From: Bacillota bacterium
GTDB taxonomy: Bacteria; Bacillota; Clostridia; Acetivibrionales; DSM-1351
NCBI GenBank assembly: GCA_023439045.1
Contig: JAEXOY010000006.1
Coordinates: 62,001-126,000 of the forward strand
Direction: 5' to 3'
DNA length: 64,000 bases
A program made the translations under genes and the position numbers. The notes beneath the pieces are model-generated. The model ran no database searches. It saw only the letters and a program-made list of their open reading frames with translations, and had not been told where the DNA came from. How positions within the stretch are numbered: the first letter of the stretch is position 1; each line of letters opens with the position of its first letter. This document shows positions 52,045 through 61,772 of this stretch, in pieces.

Positions 52045-53676
52045 ATGAAAATTACTTTTCTAGGTGCAGCAAAAACTGTTACTGGTTCATGTTACTTAGT
52101 TGAAACTAGAGATACCAAATTTCTTGTTGATTGCGGAATGTTTCAGGGAAGAGCAAATGAAGTAATACTCAATGCAGAACCCTTTCCGTTTAACCCTGGT
52201 GACTTAGACTTTATGTTACTTACACATGCTCATATTGACCATAGTGGTAGAATTCCAAAGCTTTACATGGACGGCTTCAAGGGTACAATTTATGCTACAA
52301 AGGCAACCACTGAGTTATGTGGAATAATGCTACCCGATAGCGGACATATTCAAGAGATTGAAAATGAATGGATAAACCGAAAACGCCAAAGAGCTGGAAA
52401 GTCGCCAGTAAAACCTTTATATACTGTAAAGGAAGCTACTGAATGCCTCAGCCTTTTCAAAGGAGTCCCGTACTATGAGTGTATCAAGATTACTGAGGGT
52501 ATCAAGGTAAGATTTAATGATGCTGGTCATATTCTTGGTTCTGCAGTTATTGAGATTTGGATTACAGAGGGAAATGAGGAGACAAAGGTCGTATTTTCTG
52601 GTGACTTGGGTAACAAGGGAATACCTATTTTGAGAGACCCAACCATTATTGATAAGGCCGATTATCTTGTTATTGAATCTACATATGGCAACAGGTTACA
52701 TACGCATACTGACAATAAGGATAAGGTTGAGGAGTTTATGAACATTATTACCGAGACAATTAAGGGCGGTGGTAATGTAGTTATTCCATCATTTGCAGTA
52801 GGCAGAACTCAAGAGATAATATATGATCTCAATAAATACCTCGATGCCGAAGACCGTAGAATTAAGGAACTCTATGATATACCTGTATATGTAGATAGTC
52901 CATTGGCTGTATCTGCTACTCAGATATTTAGAGAAAACCTTGATTGCTTTGATGAAGAGGCAAGAGAGTACATAGCTAATGGAGACAATCCTTTGGATTT
53001 CCCAAACCTTAGATTTACCCAGTCTGCTGAGGAGTCGAGACAGCTTAATGAAAGAAATGACAATATAATTATAATTTCTGCAAGCGGAATGTGTGATGCC
53101 GGCAGAATAAAACATCACCTTAAGCACAATTTATGGCATAAGGAAAATACCATACTCTTTGTTGGCTATCAGGCAGAGGGTACATTAGGAAGAAAGATAC
53201 TCGATGGGGCAAAGGTAGTAAAATTATTCGGTGAAGAGATTTCTGTTAACGCTAGAATTGCATCAATTGATGGCTTTTCAGGTCATGCAGACAAAAAAGG
53301 GCTTTTATCCTGGATTGGAAGTATTGGTCAAAAGCCAAAGAAAATCTTCGTAGTTCATGGTGAACAAGATGTAATGGCAGAATTTGCTCATGAAATAACT
53401 GACACCTTTGGAATCAATTGCATTGTACCAACTAGAGGGGATACATATATTGTTAGTACTGACCATGTTTATGAACACATTGACAGCAATGAAATACAGA
53501 AGAGATTCAGACGTCTTGCTGTTGTTGAAATGCTTGAAACACTCAAGGATGAGTTCAATGAGCTTGCAGAAATACTAAAAGCCGACCTTAAGCAGGAGCA
53601 TTCAGATACTGAGATTGATGAAATTGGTGCAAAACTTAGAATGGTTGAGAAATCAATTATTGATGCTTTGAAATAA
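52045..53676 (+). CDS. Beta-CASP metallo-beta-lactamase ribonuclease-type protein
   Basis: The start is set at the ATG at 52045, after AAAGGGG; the in-frame TTG at 52021 adds only eight residues. The 543-residue product has the MBL motif LTHAHIDHSGRIPKL, the GHILGSAV and FSGDLG loops, then the beta-CASP region (YVDSPLAV, IISASGMCDAGRIKHHL, GFSGHADKKGLLSWI). This plan is that of CPSF73-like RNA nucleases found in bacteria and archaea, so it probably processes RNA. It is a single-gene unit with its own terminator. Confidence 0.9.
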   Translation: MKITFLGAAKTVTGSCYLVETRDTKFLVDCGMFQGRANEVILNAEPFPFNPGDLDFMLLTHAHIDHSGRIPKLYMDGFKGTIYATKATTELCGIMLPDSGHIQEIENEWINRKRQRAGKSPVKPLYTVKEATECLSLFKGVPYYECIKITEGIKVRFNDAGHILGSAVIEIWITEGNEETKVVFSGDLGNKGIPILRDPTIIDKADYLVIESTYGNRLHTHTDNKDKVEEFMNIITETIKGGGNVVIPSFAVGRTQEIIYDLNKYLDAEDRRIKELYDIPVYVDSPLAVSATQIFRENLDCFDEEAREYIANGDNPLDFPNLRFTQSAEESRQLNERNDNIIIISASGMCDAGRIKHHLKHNLWHKENTILFVGYQAEGTLGRKILDGAKVVKLFGEEISVNARIASIDGFSGHADKKGLLSWIGSIGQKPKKIFVVHGEQDVMAEFAHEITDTFGINCIVPTRGDTYIVSTDHVYEHIDSNEIQKRFRRLAVVEMLETLKDEFNELAEILKADLKQEHSDTEIDEIGAKLRMVEKSIIDALK

Positions 53677-53684
53677 GTTAAAAG

Positions 53685-53732
53685 AATGGCTTTTGTGATA
53701 ATGAGTTATTATTACAAAAGCCCATTTTATGT
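53685..53732 (+). terminator. Rho-independent terminator after the beta-CASP gene
   Basis: AATGGCTTTTGTGATAAT pairs with its near-complement ATTATTACAAAAGCC plus CATT (one mismatch), followed by TTTAT. Confidence 0.85.
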
Positions 53733-53791
53733 TTTACAGGCGTATTTGCAAGATAGTTTAGCTTTATATTTTTTTTTCAGGAGAAGAAATC

Positions 53792-55975
53792 GTGCGTACT
53801 CAAATAAAGGCATATGCTGAAGAAGTGTTATCAAAAGTTAATACAAAGGTTAATATTAACTCAGTAAAAAAAGCTTGGGGCTTTATTAGGAAGTTTGCAA
53901 TTAAAAATACCTTTCAAATATTTATTTTCCTGAGTTTAGTGTATTTTGAGATATTATATAGGATTTTTGTATTTAATAGTATAACCACCGATTTTATATA
54001 CCCCTTTATTGTTTCAATACCTGCTTCTGGATTAATAATTCTAAACTGCAGTCTTATTAATAAAAGAAGGTTTAGTATAATTGCTGCCTCGGTGATACTT
54101 ATTGTTACGACCATATTATATGGACTTCAAATAGTATATTACAGCATTTTCAGAACTTATTTTTCGTTCTATTCACTAGGTGGTACAACGGATGCTCTGC
54201 AAATGCAAGACATCGTATTTACTGCATTATATAAAAATATACCTGCAATTATATTATTGCTATTGCCGATAGTGCTACTATTAGTATTTAAAAAAAGGCT
54301 GGTATTTCAAAAATTAACCCGATTATTTGCAATTAAATGGTTAGGAGTCGTGGCCGGCGGAAGCTTGATTTTTATTATGATGTTGAGTATTGCAGGCAAT
54401 GAAACCTTGTCAGCAAAAGATGTATACTACAATGAGCCTGCATCTATAGTTATGTCCAACAAGTTAGGGCTGTTAATAACTATGAGAAAGGATGTAAATA
54501 GCTTAATTGTACCAGAAGATGAACTCTCTGATGGCTTGGACAATCTGGACCTTGGGTCAATTGATTCAAATGCTGCAAATGCAAGTAACGGCACTACAAC
54601 TTCAAACGCAAATTCTGCGTCAAATAGTAATACAACCGATAATAATGCAAATAATACAACTAATAATAATACAAGTAGTTCAACTAATAATTCAAGTGAT
54701 AAAACTACAAATAATAATGACAATTCCAATTTGCCGGTCAAAACTGAGTATAATGTTATGAATATAGACTTTGACAGTCTTATTAAGCAGGAAAAGAATG
54801 CAACTATCAAAAATATGCATGCTTATTTCAAAGATCAAAGTCCAACCGAAAAAAATGAATATACCGGTATGTTCAAAGGTTGTAACCTTATATTGATAAC
54901 AGCAGAGGGCTTTTCTCCATATGCCATAAGCAAGGAGCTGACACCGGCACTTTATGAAATGTCCACTGAGGGTTTTGTTTTCAAAAACTTTTATAACCCT
55001 GTATGGGGTGTCAGTACCTCGGATGGAGAATATGTGGCCTGTACAGGTCTGTATCCAAAAACAGGAGTTTGGAGTTTCAAACTCTCGGGGAAAAACTATA
55101 TGCCTTTTGCTTTTGGTAATCAGTTCAAAAGTCTAGGCTACACAACAAATGCATATCATAATCATTCCTACACTTATTACGGGAGAGATGTATCCCATCC
55201 AAACATGGGTTATACATATAAAGGCTTGGGTAATGGACTAGAAGTTGCAAAAACCTGGCCTGAATCTGATTTGGAAATGATGCAGGTTACTGTTCCTGAG
55301 TATATTAATAATAAACCGTTTCACACGTATTATATGACTGTAAGCGGGCACATGAATTATACCTTTGAAGGAAATTCAATGGCAAAGAAAAACAAGCAAT
55401 ATGTTGAGCATTTACAGCTATCTGATAGCGCTAAGGCATATATTGCATGCAATATGGAGCTGGAGTTTGCCATGAAGCATCTTGTGGATAGCCTAGAATC
55501 CAAAGGTATTCTAGAAAATACTGTAATAGCTATTAGCCCTGATCATTACCCTTATGGTCTTGAAAAAAAATATATTGATGAATTAGCCGGTCATGAGGTT
55601 GAGAGCAACTTTGAGTTGTACAAGAGTAGCTTTATACTCTGGAAAAAGGGTATGACCCCGGTTATAGTTGATAAAAATTGTTCTAGCGTGGATATAGCAC
55701 CAACCATTTCCAATCTTTTTGGCCTAGAGTACGATTCCAGGCTATTAATGGGAAAGGATATTTTATCTAATAATAAAGCTTTGGTTGTATTCAATAATAA
55801 AAGTTGGATTACTGATTTGGCAATGTATAACAGTATTACTCGCAAGGTGAATACCTTTAACGGCGAGAGTTTAGATAAGGACTATGTTGCAACGGTTAAT
55901 AAGCAGGTAGATTCAAAACTAAAGATATCTGCGAAGATTTTGGAAACAGATTATTTTAAGAAGGTAATAGAGTAA
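53792..55975 (+). CDS. LTA-synthase-family sulfatase-fold membrane enzyme with Asn-rich linker
   Basis: GTG start after AGGAG. The 727-residue product has five N-terminal membrane helices (about 40-60, 68-88, 96-118, 150-168, 181-201), then a hydrophilic linker made almost only of Asn, Ser and Thr (256-313). An extracellular alkaline-phosphatase/sulfatase domain follows, with likely nucleophile Thr409 (GVSTSDGEY), NHSYTYYGRD and ISPDHYPYG metal sites. LtaS-type enzymes polymerise glycerol phosphate from phosphatidylglycerol or transfer phosphoethanolamine. The linker is much longer and more repetitive than usual. Confidence 0.9.
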   Translation: MRTQIKAYAEEVLSKVNTKVNINSVKKAWGFIRKFAIKNTFQIFIFLSLVYFEILYRIFVFNSITTDFIYPFIVSIPASGLIILNCSLINKRRFSIIAASVILIVTTILYGLQIVYYSIFRTYFSFYSLGGTTDALQMQDIVFTALYKNIPAIILLLLPIVLLLVFKKRLVFQKLTRLFAIKWLGVVAGGSLIFIMMLSIAGNETLSAKDVYYNEPASIVMSNKLGLLITMRKDVNSLIVPEDELSDGLDNLDLGSIDSNAANASNGTTTSNANSASNSNTTDNNANNTTNNNTSSSTNNSSDKTTNNNDNSNLPVKTEYNVMNIDFDSLIKQEKNATIKNMHAYFKDQSPTEKNEYTGMFKGCNLILITAEGFSPYAISKELTPALYEMSTEGFVFKNFYNPVWGVSTSDGEYVACTGLYPKTGVWSFKLSGKNYMPFAFGNQFKSLGYTTNAYHNHSYTYYGRDVSHPNMGYTYKGLGNGLEVAKTWPESDLEMMQVTVPEYINNKPFHTYYMTVSGHMNYTFEGNSMAKKNKQYVEHLQLSDSAKAYIACNMELEFAMKHLVDSLESKGILENTVIAISPDHYPYGLEKKYIDELAGHEVESNFELYKSSFILWKKGMTPVIVDKNCSSVDIAPTISNLFGLEYDSRLLMGKDILSNNKALVVFNNKSWITDLAMYNSITRKVNTFNGESLDKDYVATVNKQVDSKLKISAKILETDYFKKVIE

Positions 55976-56131
55976 AACAACGTAACAAAAATACCGGCAT
56001 TTGAGGTTTTTTATTTGGTAACTTTTTGAATTGACTTTTAGCCTTATTATTTGTATAACTTATTAAGTGTTATAAATACGGCCTTTTGTATTAATTAGGC
56101 TGTTAATAAACTTAATGAGGACATTACAAAA

Positions 56132-57016
56132 ATGAAATTAAATAAGCTTTTTAAAAGAAGTTCTATTATATTGGCTGTTTTATATATAATGCTTAGCTTT
56201 GCCGGATTTAACGATTCTTTTGCACTTACACAAAAGATTAATGACGTAAAGAAGAAGATTGTGCTAAATATTGAACCACGTGATGATAAAGACTTAAATA
56301 ACACTAGTAATTTCACCAACGTAGATTACGGTTCAGCTGATACCGTAAAAGATAACATAAAGCCAAATAACGATATTGAGACTAGCATTGCTAATGCGCA
56401 GAAAACAGAAGAAGTATTTAAACTATTAAAATCTCAGATATATGAAGATTCATACAGAAATACTATATTAAATAAATATTATATATTTAGCTTTAATGAA
56501 GCTATTAGCATAATACGCTCTTTGGACGATAAAATTTCTGCTGTTTCAGAAGCGCACGCCATTCCAAAGGCAATGATTGCTGCTACTCTTTTCCGTGAAA
56601 TAATGTTTATGGGGCAAGAAGACATCCTTGACGGCATGGATCTTATAGGAGGAGATACCATTGGTATATCTCAAATAGGAGTAAGCAATGCAAAGCGGAA
56701 TGATTTGTATGTTCATGGTATTAATTCTGTAATTGCATTTCAAAATGAGGACCAGATAAGAGATGAACTCAAAGATATAAATCATGCGGTTTACTTCTGT
56801 GCTATGCAGCTGAAGGCAAGAGCAATTCAGTTTACAGGCAAAAAAGATGTTGATATAAAGTCACTTGAAGACGATAAAATTAAACAAATTTTTCAAGAGT
56901 ATAACCAATCACCAATTAAATACACTATTGGTCCAATAAAAACCAAGCAAAAATATGGAGAAGAAACCTTTAGATATTACAAACTGTTTGAAAGGTATTA
57001 TAATATAACAAAATAA
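56132..57016 (+). CDS. Secreted lysozyme-like protein (putative muramidase fold)
   Basis: This 294-residue protein has a signal peptide (about 1-31, ending SFA) and a low-complexity acidic region. From residue about 118 it has a lysozyme-like core: SEAHAIPKAMIAATLFREIM with Glu156 as possible acid, then GGDTIGISQIGVSNAKR resembling the goose-type or SLT motif. The usual second motif is weak, so it could be an inactive or specialised member. It has its own weak ribosome binding site and stands between the LTA-synthase-type and lactate-permease-type genes. Confidence 0.6.
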   Translation: MKLNKLFKRSSIILAVLYIMLSFAGFNDSFALTQKINDVKKKIVLNIEPRDDKDLNNTSNFTNVDYGSADTVKDNIKPNNDIETSIANAQKTEEVFKLLKSQIYEDSYRNTILNKYYIFSFNEAISIIRSLDDKISAVSEAHAIPKAMIAATLFREIMFMGQEDILDGMDLIGGDTIGISQIGVSNAKRNDLYVHGINSVIAFQNEDQIRDELKDINHAVYFCAMQLKARAIQFTGKKDVDIKSLEDDKIKQIFQEYNQSPIKYTIGPIKTKQKYGEETFRYYKLFERYYNITK

Positions 57017-57117
57017 GCTTTATTTTTTAATTTGTTTATATTACAATATAATTTGTAGGCAAAATTGTTAGTGTAGAATGGGTATTTAAGTTAAAAACAA
57101 ATTTGGAGGACGGTTAT

Positions 57118-58707
57118 ATGGCAGAGTTTTTATTAACGCTGTTACCTATAGTGGTAATAGTCATTATGCTTGTTATTTTTAAGAAACCAGCTGACACAAC
57201 AGGTATTGTTGGTTGGATATGTGTTTCAGTCATTGCATTTATCTTCTTCAGAACCTCATTTGAGGTAATTATCAGGTCAACTTTTTCTGGGTTAATTAAG
57301 TCTTTTTCTGTGTCATTAATTGTAGCTACATCGCTTTTACAGATGGCATATATGGAGAAATCAGGTGCACTTAAGCGTATAATTATTTTCATCAAAACTA
57401 TTGCAAGCGATAACAGAGCTGTGCAAATTATGTTGATAAATATAGGCTTTGGCACTCTAATGGTATCTGTTGGTGCCACACCTGTTTCGCTTCTTCCGCC
57501 TATTCTTATTGCGATGGGCTACTCTACATATGTTGCTATTGCACTGCCGGCAATTGGTTATGATTCTCTTTGTACATACGCACTACTTGGTGCACCTATT
57601 GTGGTATTTGTTGATTTAGCAAACAAGGTTATGCCTGGAGCAAATATTACACTTTCGGATGCAGGTTCAGTATTCTATATGTTCTTACCTTTGGTATCAA
57701 CACTAATAGGCTTTTGCATGCTTTGGATAGTTGGGAAGGGCAAGGCAATTAAAGAAGGATGGCTACCTGTTATTATTACTGGATTAGTAATAGCTGTGGT
57801 CTCTTATTTTACAAACAGGGTAGATAAGCTGGTTGTTTTGACTGGAATATTCTGCGGCTTGGCAGTAATACTTGTTATGGCGTTGCTCCTTAAGATGACG
57901 GGCAAGAAAGTTATTGACAAGAGTAAGCTTACAAAGGAAGAACTAGATTATGAGAAGGAGTATCCTCTGTGGAAGGCACTTACACCATGGGCACTTCTTA
58001 TAGTTATGGTATTGGTAGTAAACCTAGGCTTTTTTGATCAGTTCTATTACAAGATGTTGATGCCTATTAGTGGTTTATCTGCTGATGGTACAGCAATAAA
58101 CACTAGATTTTTATGGAATGCATATACTTGGATATTCATTAGCACAATCGTTTCAATGCTTATAATGAGACCAAAGTCTTCACAATTAAAGGAAACTATT
58201 AAGGTATGGTGGAAAAGAGCTCCAAGACCTGTTTTTGCAGCTGCTATTTTCTTTGCAGTTGGAGAAATAATGAATATGTCCGGATTTGACATGGTTACAA
58301 AGAAGTTTGACGAGGGTATGAATATGGTCAAGATTCTTGCTGATTACTCTTCTAGTCTATTCCAGGGGGCATATGGCGCTGTTGCAAGCGTAATAGGTCT
58401 ATTCGGAGGCTTTATTACGGGTAGTGAAGCTTCAACCATTGGTATGTTCGGGAAATACGCAATACTTACAGCCAAGCAGCTAAACTACAATCAGACAGGT
58501 ATTCTGATAATAACAGCTGCCCTTGCATTTGGTGGCGGGTTAGCTAGTGTAATTTCTCCGGCAAAGCTACAGAATGCAGCTGCTTCTATTGACAAGCTTG
58601 GTGAAGAGAATAAAGTTATCAGGGTTGCGTTTGTATTTTCAATAATACTAACTTCTGTTACTGCAATTTATGCTTTAATACTTTTAAATACGGGATTTAT
58701 GCTATAA
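57118..58707 (+). CDS. Lactate permease-family transporter
   Basis: The start is set at the ATG at 57118 because GGAGG lies seven bases upstream. The 529-residue protein has about 12-14 membrane helices and family segments such as LLQMAYMEKSGALKRIIIFI, GATPVSLLPPILIAMGYS, GFITGSEASTIGMFGKYAIL and GGGLASVISPAKLQNAAASI. LctP-type carriers move lactate or other 2-hydroxy acids with protons. No lactate dehydrogenase gene is adjacent, so the substrate is open. Confidence 0.87.
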   Translation: MAEFLLTLLPIVVIVIMLVIFKKPADTTGIVGWICVSVIAFIFFRTSFEVIIRSTFSGLIKSFSVSLIVATSLLQMAYMEKSGALKRIIIFIKTIASDNRAVQIMLINIGFGTLMVSVGATPVSLLPPILIAMGYSTYVAIALPAIGYDSLCTYALLGAPIVVFVDLANKVMPGANITLSDAGSVFYMFLPLVSTLIGFCMLWIVGKGKAIKEGWLPVIITGLVIAVVSYFTNRVDKLVVLTGIFCGLAVILVMALLLKMTGKKVIDKSKLTKEELDYEKEYPLWKALTPWALLIVMVLVVNLGFFDQFYYKMLMPISGLSADGTAINTRFLWNAYTWIFISTIVSMLIMRPKSSQLKETIKVWWKRAPRPVFAAAIFFAVGEIMNMSGFDMVTKKFDEGMNMVKILADYSSSLFQGAYGAVASVIGLFGGFITGSEASTIGMFGKYAILTAKQLNYNQTGILIITAALAFGGGLASVISPAKLQNAAASIDKLGEENKVIRVAFVFSIILTSVTAIYALILLNTGFML

Positions 58708-58710
58708 ATT

Positions 58711-58920
58711 CTTAATGCAACAATTAAATGCATTATGGATTAATGTAATAGCACTACTAAATATAGGAAATTTGCTGCAATTACCCACTTTATTCATTAT
58801 GGGATAATGTCATAGCACTACTAAATAAGGAATAATGCAACAATTACCAACATAATGCATTATGGGTTAATGTTATAGACTACTAAATATAGGAAATACG
58901 CTACAACTACCAATTAATAC
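58711..58920 (+). repeat. Three tandem copies of a 63-64 base unit in the gap before paaK
   Basis: CATTATGGATTAATGTAATA, CATTATGGGATAATGTCATA and CATTATGGGTTAATGTTATA begin the copies at 58731, 58795 and 58858; each continues with GCACTACTAAATATAGGAAA or a variant. The 313-base gap contains nothing else. The phrase GATTTATGCTATAAAT from the end of the transporter gene (58694-58709) recurs with one change at 58978-58993, just before the next gene. Confidence 0.85.
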
Positions 58921-59019
58921 ATTTTAGTATAATTTTATAAACACTATGAAAAATTGTATTTATACTATTGAATACATGATTTATGCTACAAATATTTATC
59001 GATTATAGGGGGAATAAAA

Positions 59020-60318
59020 ATGATTTGGAATACTCAGGTTGAATGCATGTCAAGAAAGGATATGCAAGCACTTCAGTTAGAAAGGCTAAAATTTGCTGTT
59101 GCGAGAGCTTATGATAAAGTTCCTATGTATAAGAGGAAGTTTGATGAGATTGGCTTAAAGCCTGAGCACATCCAAACGTTAAAGGATATAGAGAAAATCC
59201 CATTTACCACAAAGAATGATTTGCGAGATAATTATCCATATGGGCTTTTTGCAGTTCCACTCAACGAAATTGTAAGGCTTCATGCATCCTCTGGAACAAC
59301 CGGTAAGCCTATTGTTGTAGGCTATACCAAGAATGATATGGAGATATGGACAGAAAATATTGCAAGGCTTGCTATGGCTGCTGGAGCCAGAGAGCAAGAC
59401 GTTGCTCAGATTGTATTTGGTTATGGTATGTTTACTGGTGGCTTTGGTCTGCATTATGGATTAGAGAGACTTGGAGCAACAGTTGTTCCTGCTTCTAGTG
59501 GAAACTCAGAAAGGCAACTCATGATGATGCAGGATTTTGGTACAACTATTATTGTGGGAACCCCTTCATATGCTCTGTACTTAGCAGAAACTGCAGAGGA
59601 ATTGGACGTCGACATGAGCAAGCTAAAATTGAGACTTGGTCTGTTTGGCGGGGAAGGACATACACCTGAAATGAGAGCTGAGATAGAGAAACGCTGGGGC
59701 ATATTGGCTACTGAAAACTATGGACTTAGCGAAATACAAGGCCCTGGTGTATCAGGCGAGTGCTACTGCCAGTGCGGAATGCATATAAATGAAGACCATT
59801 TCTATCCTGAGATTATTGATCCTGACACAGGTGAAGCTCTTCCTTATGGAGAGAAGGGTGAGATTGTGTTTACTACCCTTACAAAGGAAGGTATTCCAAT
59901 GCTTCGTTACAGAACAAAGGATATTACCATACTGAATCCTGAAACCTGTAAATGTGGGAGAAATTCCATCAGAATGAACAAGGTACTCGGTAGAACGGAC
60001 GACATGCTTATTATAAGAGGTGTCAACGTATTCCCATCTCAGATTGAGAGCGTACTGGTAGGCATGGAGGGAATAGGCCCTCATTATCAGATATATGTTT
60101 CCAAAAAGGGATATATGGACGATATTGAAGTCAGAGTAGAGCTAATTGATGGAAGATTACTTGAGAGCTTTAGCGAGCTTGAGAAGCTTGAAAAGAGCAT
60201 ACGTCACAAGCTAAAGATAGTGCTCCAGATAGATGCTAAGGTTCGTCTTGTGGAGCCTAAATCTATAGAGCGCTCAGTTGGTAAAGCCAAAAGAGTTATT
60301 GATTTGAGAAACCAATAA
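59020..60318 (+). CDS. paaK: Phenylacetate-CoA ligase-type adenylate-forming enzyme
   Basis: This 432-residue protein has the PaaK layout: LHASSGTTGKPIVVGYT (adenylate P-loop), IVFGYGMFTGGFGLHYG, ATENYGLSEIQGPGVSGEC, FTTLTKEGIPMLRYRTKD and the C-terminal GRTDDMLIIRGVNVFPSQIE. It activates an aryl acid, such as phenylacetate or an indole-type acid, to its CoA thioester with ATP. In Clostridia it is linked to arylpyruvate metabolism (indolepyruvate:ferredoxin oxidoreductase), not to the aerobic paa pathway. No iorAB genes are visible in the window. Confidence 0.9.
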   Translation: MIWNTQVECMSRKDMQALQLERLKFAVARAYDKVPMYKRKFDEIGLKPEHIQTLKDIEKIPFTTKNDLRDNYPYGLFAVPLNEIVRLHASSGTTGKPIVVGYTKNDMEIWTENIARLAMAAGAREQDVAQIVFGYGMFTGGFGLHYGLERLGATVVPASSGNSERQLMMMQDFGTTIIVGTPSYALYLAETAEELDVDMSKLKLRLGLFGGEGHTPEMRAEIEKRWGILATENYGLSEIQGPGVSGECYCQCGMHINEDHFYPEIIDPDTGEALPYGEKGEIVFTTLTKEGIPMLRYRTKDITILNPETCKCGRNSIRMNKVLGRTDDMLIIRGVNVFPSQIESVLVGMEGIGPHYQIYVSKKGYMDDIEVRVELIDGRLLESFSELEKLEKSIRHKLKIVLQIDAKVRLVEPKSIERSVGKAKRVIDLRNQ

Positions 60319-60357
60319 TTATTATACACAATACACAAAAAAGCTGAAGCAATTTCA

Positions 60358-60396
60358 TTAACGCAGTTTCAAATTGGCTGTGTTAATTTTTTTTTA
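60358..60396 (+). terminator. Rho-independent terminator after paaK
   Basis: TTAACGCAG pairs with CTGTGTTAA (one G-T pair) around an 11-base loop, followed by nine T. Confidence 0.85.
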
Positions 60397-60456
60397 TTAC
60401 GTTTATAATAAGATTATGTCATTAATAGATTTGGTAATGATTGGAGAGAAAATGTT

Positions 60457-61269
60457 ATGAACAAAATAGGTTTTATTGGAACTGGAGTTATGGGTACTGC
60501 CATTATAAAAGGCATTATTGGTTCTACTATTAAAGAAGCTTCAAACGTATTTGTTTTTGATGTAGATAAAAATAAGCGTAAGACTTTATCTCAAGAGTTA
60601 GGCGTGGTGGAAGTACAAAGCGCTACACAACTTGTCCAGAACTGTGACATGATTATATTAGCTGTAAAGCCCAATAATGTTAAAACCGTTTTGGAGGAGA
60701 TTAAAGATACGTTTACCAAAGACAAGCTCTTTCTTAGTATAGCAGCTGGTATCTCTCTTAAAACATACAAAAGCATTCTCGGTGAGGATAAAAAGGTAAT
60801 ACGAGCTATGCCAAATACTCCGGCACTTATCGGAGAGGGTATGACGCTTATCAGTTTTGACAGCTGTGTTTTGCAGGAGGATAGTGAGCAAGCAATTAAG
60901 CTGCTTGGTTCATTAGGAAAGGTTGAAGTCCTCGAAGAAAAATTGATGAGTGAGGTTGTTGCTTTGACGGGCTCTAGTCCTGCATATATTTTTATGATGA
61001 TAGAAGCAATGGCTGACGCAGCAGTATTATCAGGTATCCCAAGGCAGACAGCATACAGGCTTGCATCACAAGCAGTGGCTGGCAGTGCAAAGATGGTAGC
61101 TGAAACTGGAAAACACCCAGGAGAATTGAAAGACCAGGTTTGCTCACCTGCTGGTACAACTATTGAAGCAGTTGCTACACTTGAGAAAACAGGCTTCAGA
61201 AATTCAATTATCGAAGCAATGAATGATTGTACAAAGAAAGCAAGGGAATTAGGAAAAATATATGGCTAA
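60457..61269 (+). CDS. proC: Pyrroline-5-carboxylate reductase
   Basis: This 270-residue protein has the N-terminal nucleotide-binding motif IGFIGTGVMGTAI, AVKPNNVKTVL, IRAMPNTPALIGEGMT and the signature ALTGSSPAYIFMMIEAMADA. It reduces pyrroline-5-carboxylate to proline using NAD(P)H, the last step of proline synthesis. Its last bases overlap the start of rnhA by eight bases in another frame, so the two are translated from one message. Confidence 0.96.
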   Translation: MNKIGFIGTGVMGTAIIKGIIGSTIKEASNVFVFDVDKNKRKTLSQELGVVEVQSATQLVQNCDMIILAVKPNNVKTVLEEIKDTFTKDKLFLSIAAGISLKTYKSILGEDKKVIRAMPNTPALIGEGMTLISFDSCVLQEDSEQAIKLLGSLGKVEVLEEKLMSEVVALTGSSPAYIFMMIEAMADAAVLSGIPRQTAYRLASQAVAGSAKMVAETGKHPGELKDQVCSPAGTTIEAVATLEKTGFRNSIIEAMNDCTKKARELGKIYG

Positions 61270-61720
61270 CATTAAAAAGCAAGTTGAGATTTATACGGAC
61301 GGTGCGTGTTCAGGTAATCCTGGCGCAGGAGGCTGGGGTGCTGTGCTTATGTATGGAGATCATAAACTTGAGATGTCGGGCTTTGAAGAGAATACCACTA
61401 ACAATAAGATGGAACTTACTGCTGCGGTTAAGGCACTTGAAAAGTTGAAGGAGCCATGCAGGGTAAATTTGTACAGCGATAGTGCTTATCTAGTAAATGC
61501 TTTTATCCAAGGCTGGCTAGACAAGTGGGTTAAGGCGGGTTGGAAAAGAAATAAAAATGAAGAAGTAAGGAATGTTGAACTATGGCAGCAACTTCTTAAA
61601 TTGTCTCAGTACCATGAAATTAAATGGATTAAGGTTAAGGGACACGCTGACAATGAATATAACAACAGGTGTGATAAGCTTGCCACTGATGAAATAAAGA
61701 AAAATATAGGTACGAAATAA
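61262..61720 (+). CDS. rnhA: Ribonuclease HI
   Basis: This 152-residue protein has the catalytic set YTDGACSGNPG (Asp), TTNNKMELTAAVKAL (Glu), NLYSDSAYLVNAF (Asp) and GHADNEYNNRCDKLA (His, Asp). It cleaves RNA in RNA-DNA hybrids. It starts inside the end of proC and is followed by 310 bases that contain only a small minus-strand gene. Confidence 0.96.
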   Translation: MANIKKQVEIYTDGACSGNPGAGGWGAVLMYGDHKLEMSGFEENTTNNKMELTAAVKALEKLKEPCRVNLYSDSAYLVNAFIQGWLDKWVKAGWKRNKNEEVRNVELWQQLLKLSQYHEIKWIKVKGHADNEYNNRCDKLATDEIKKNIGTK

Positions 61721-61772
61721 ATTAGTGAAGGCAAGAAATTTTTAATATTTTATTGCTATCATACAGCGGTAC

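Noticed and set aside
54427..54810. Minus-strand Leu/Val/Ser-rich frame and a + strand Ile/Gln-rich frame over the Asn-rich linker
   Set aside because: Shadows of the low-complexity AAT/AAC coding stretch of the LTA-synthase-type gene.
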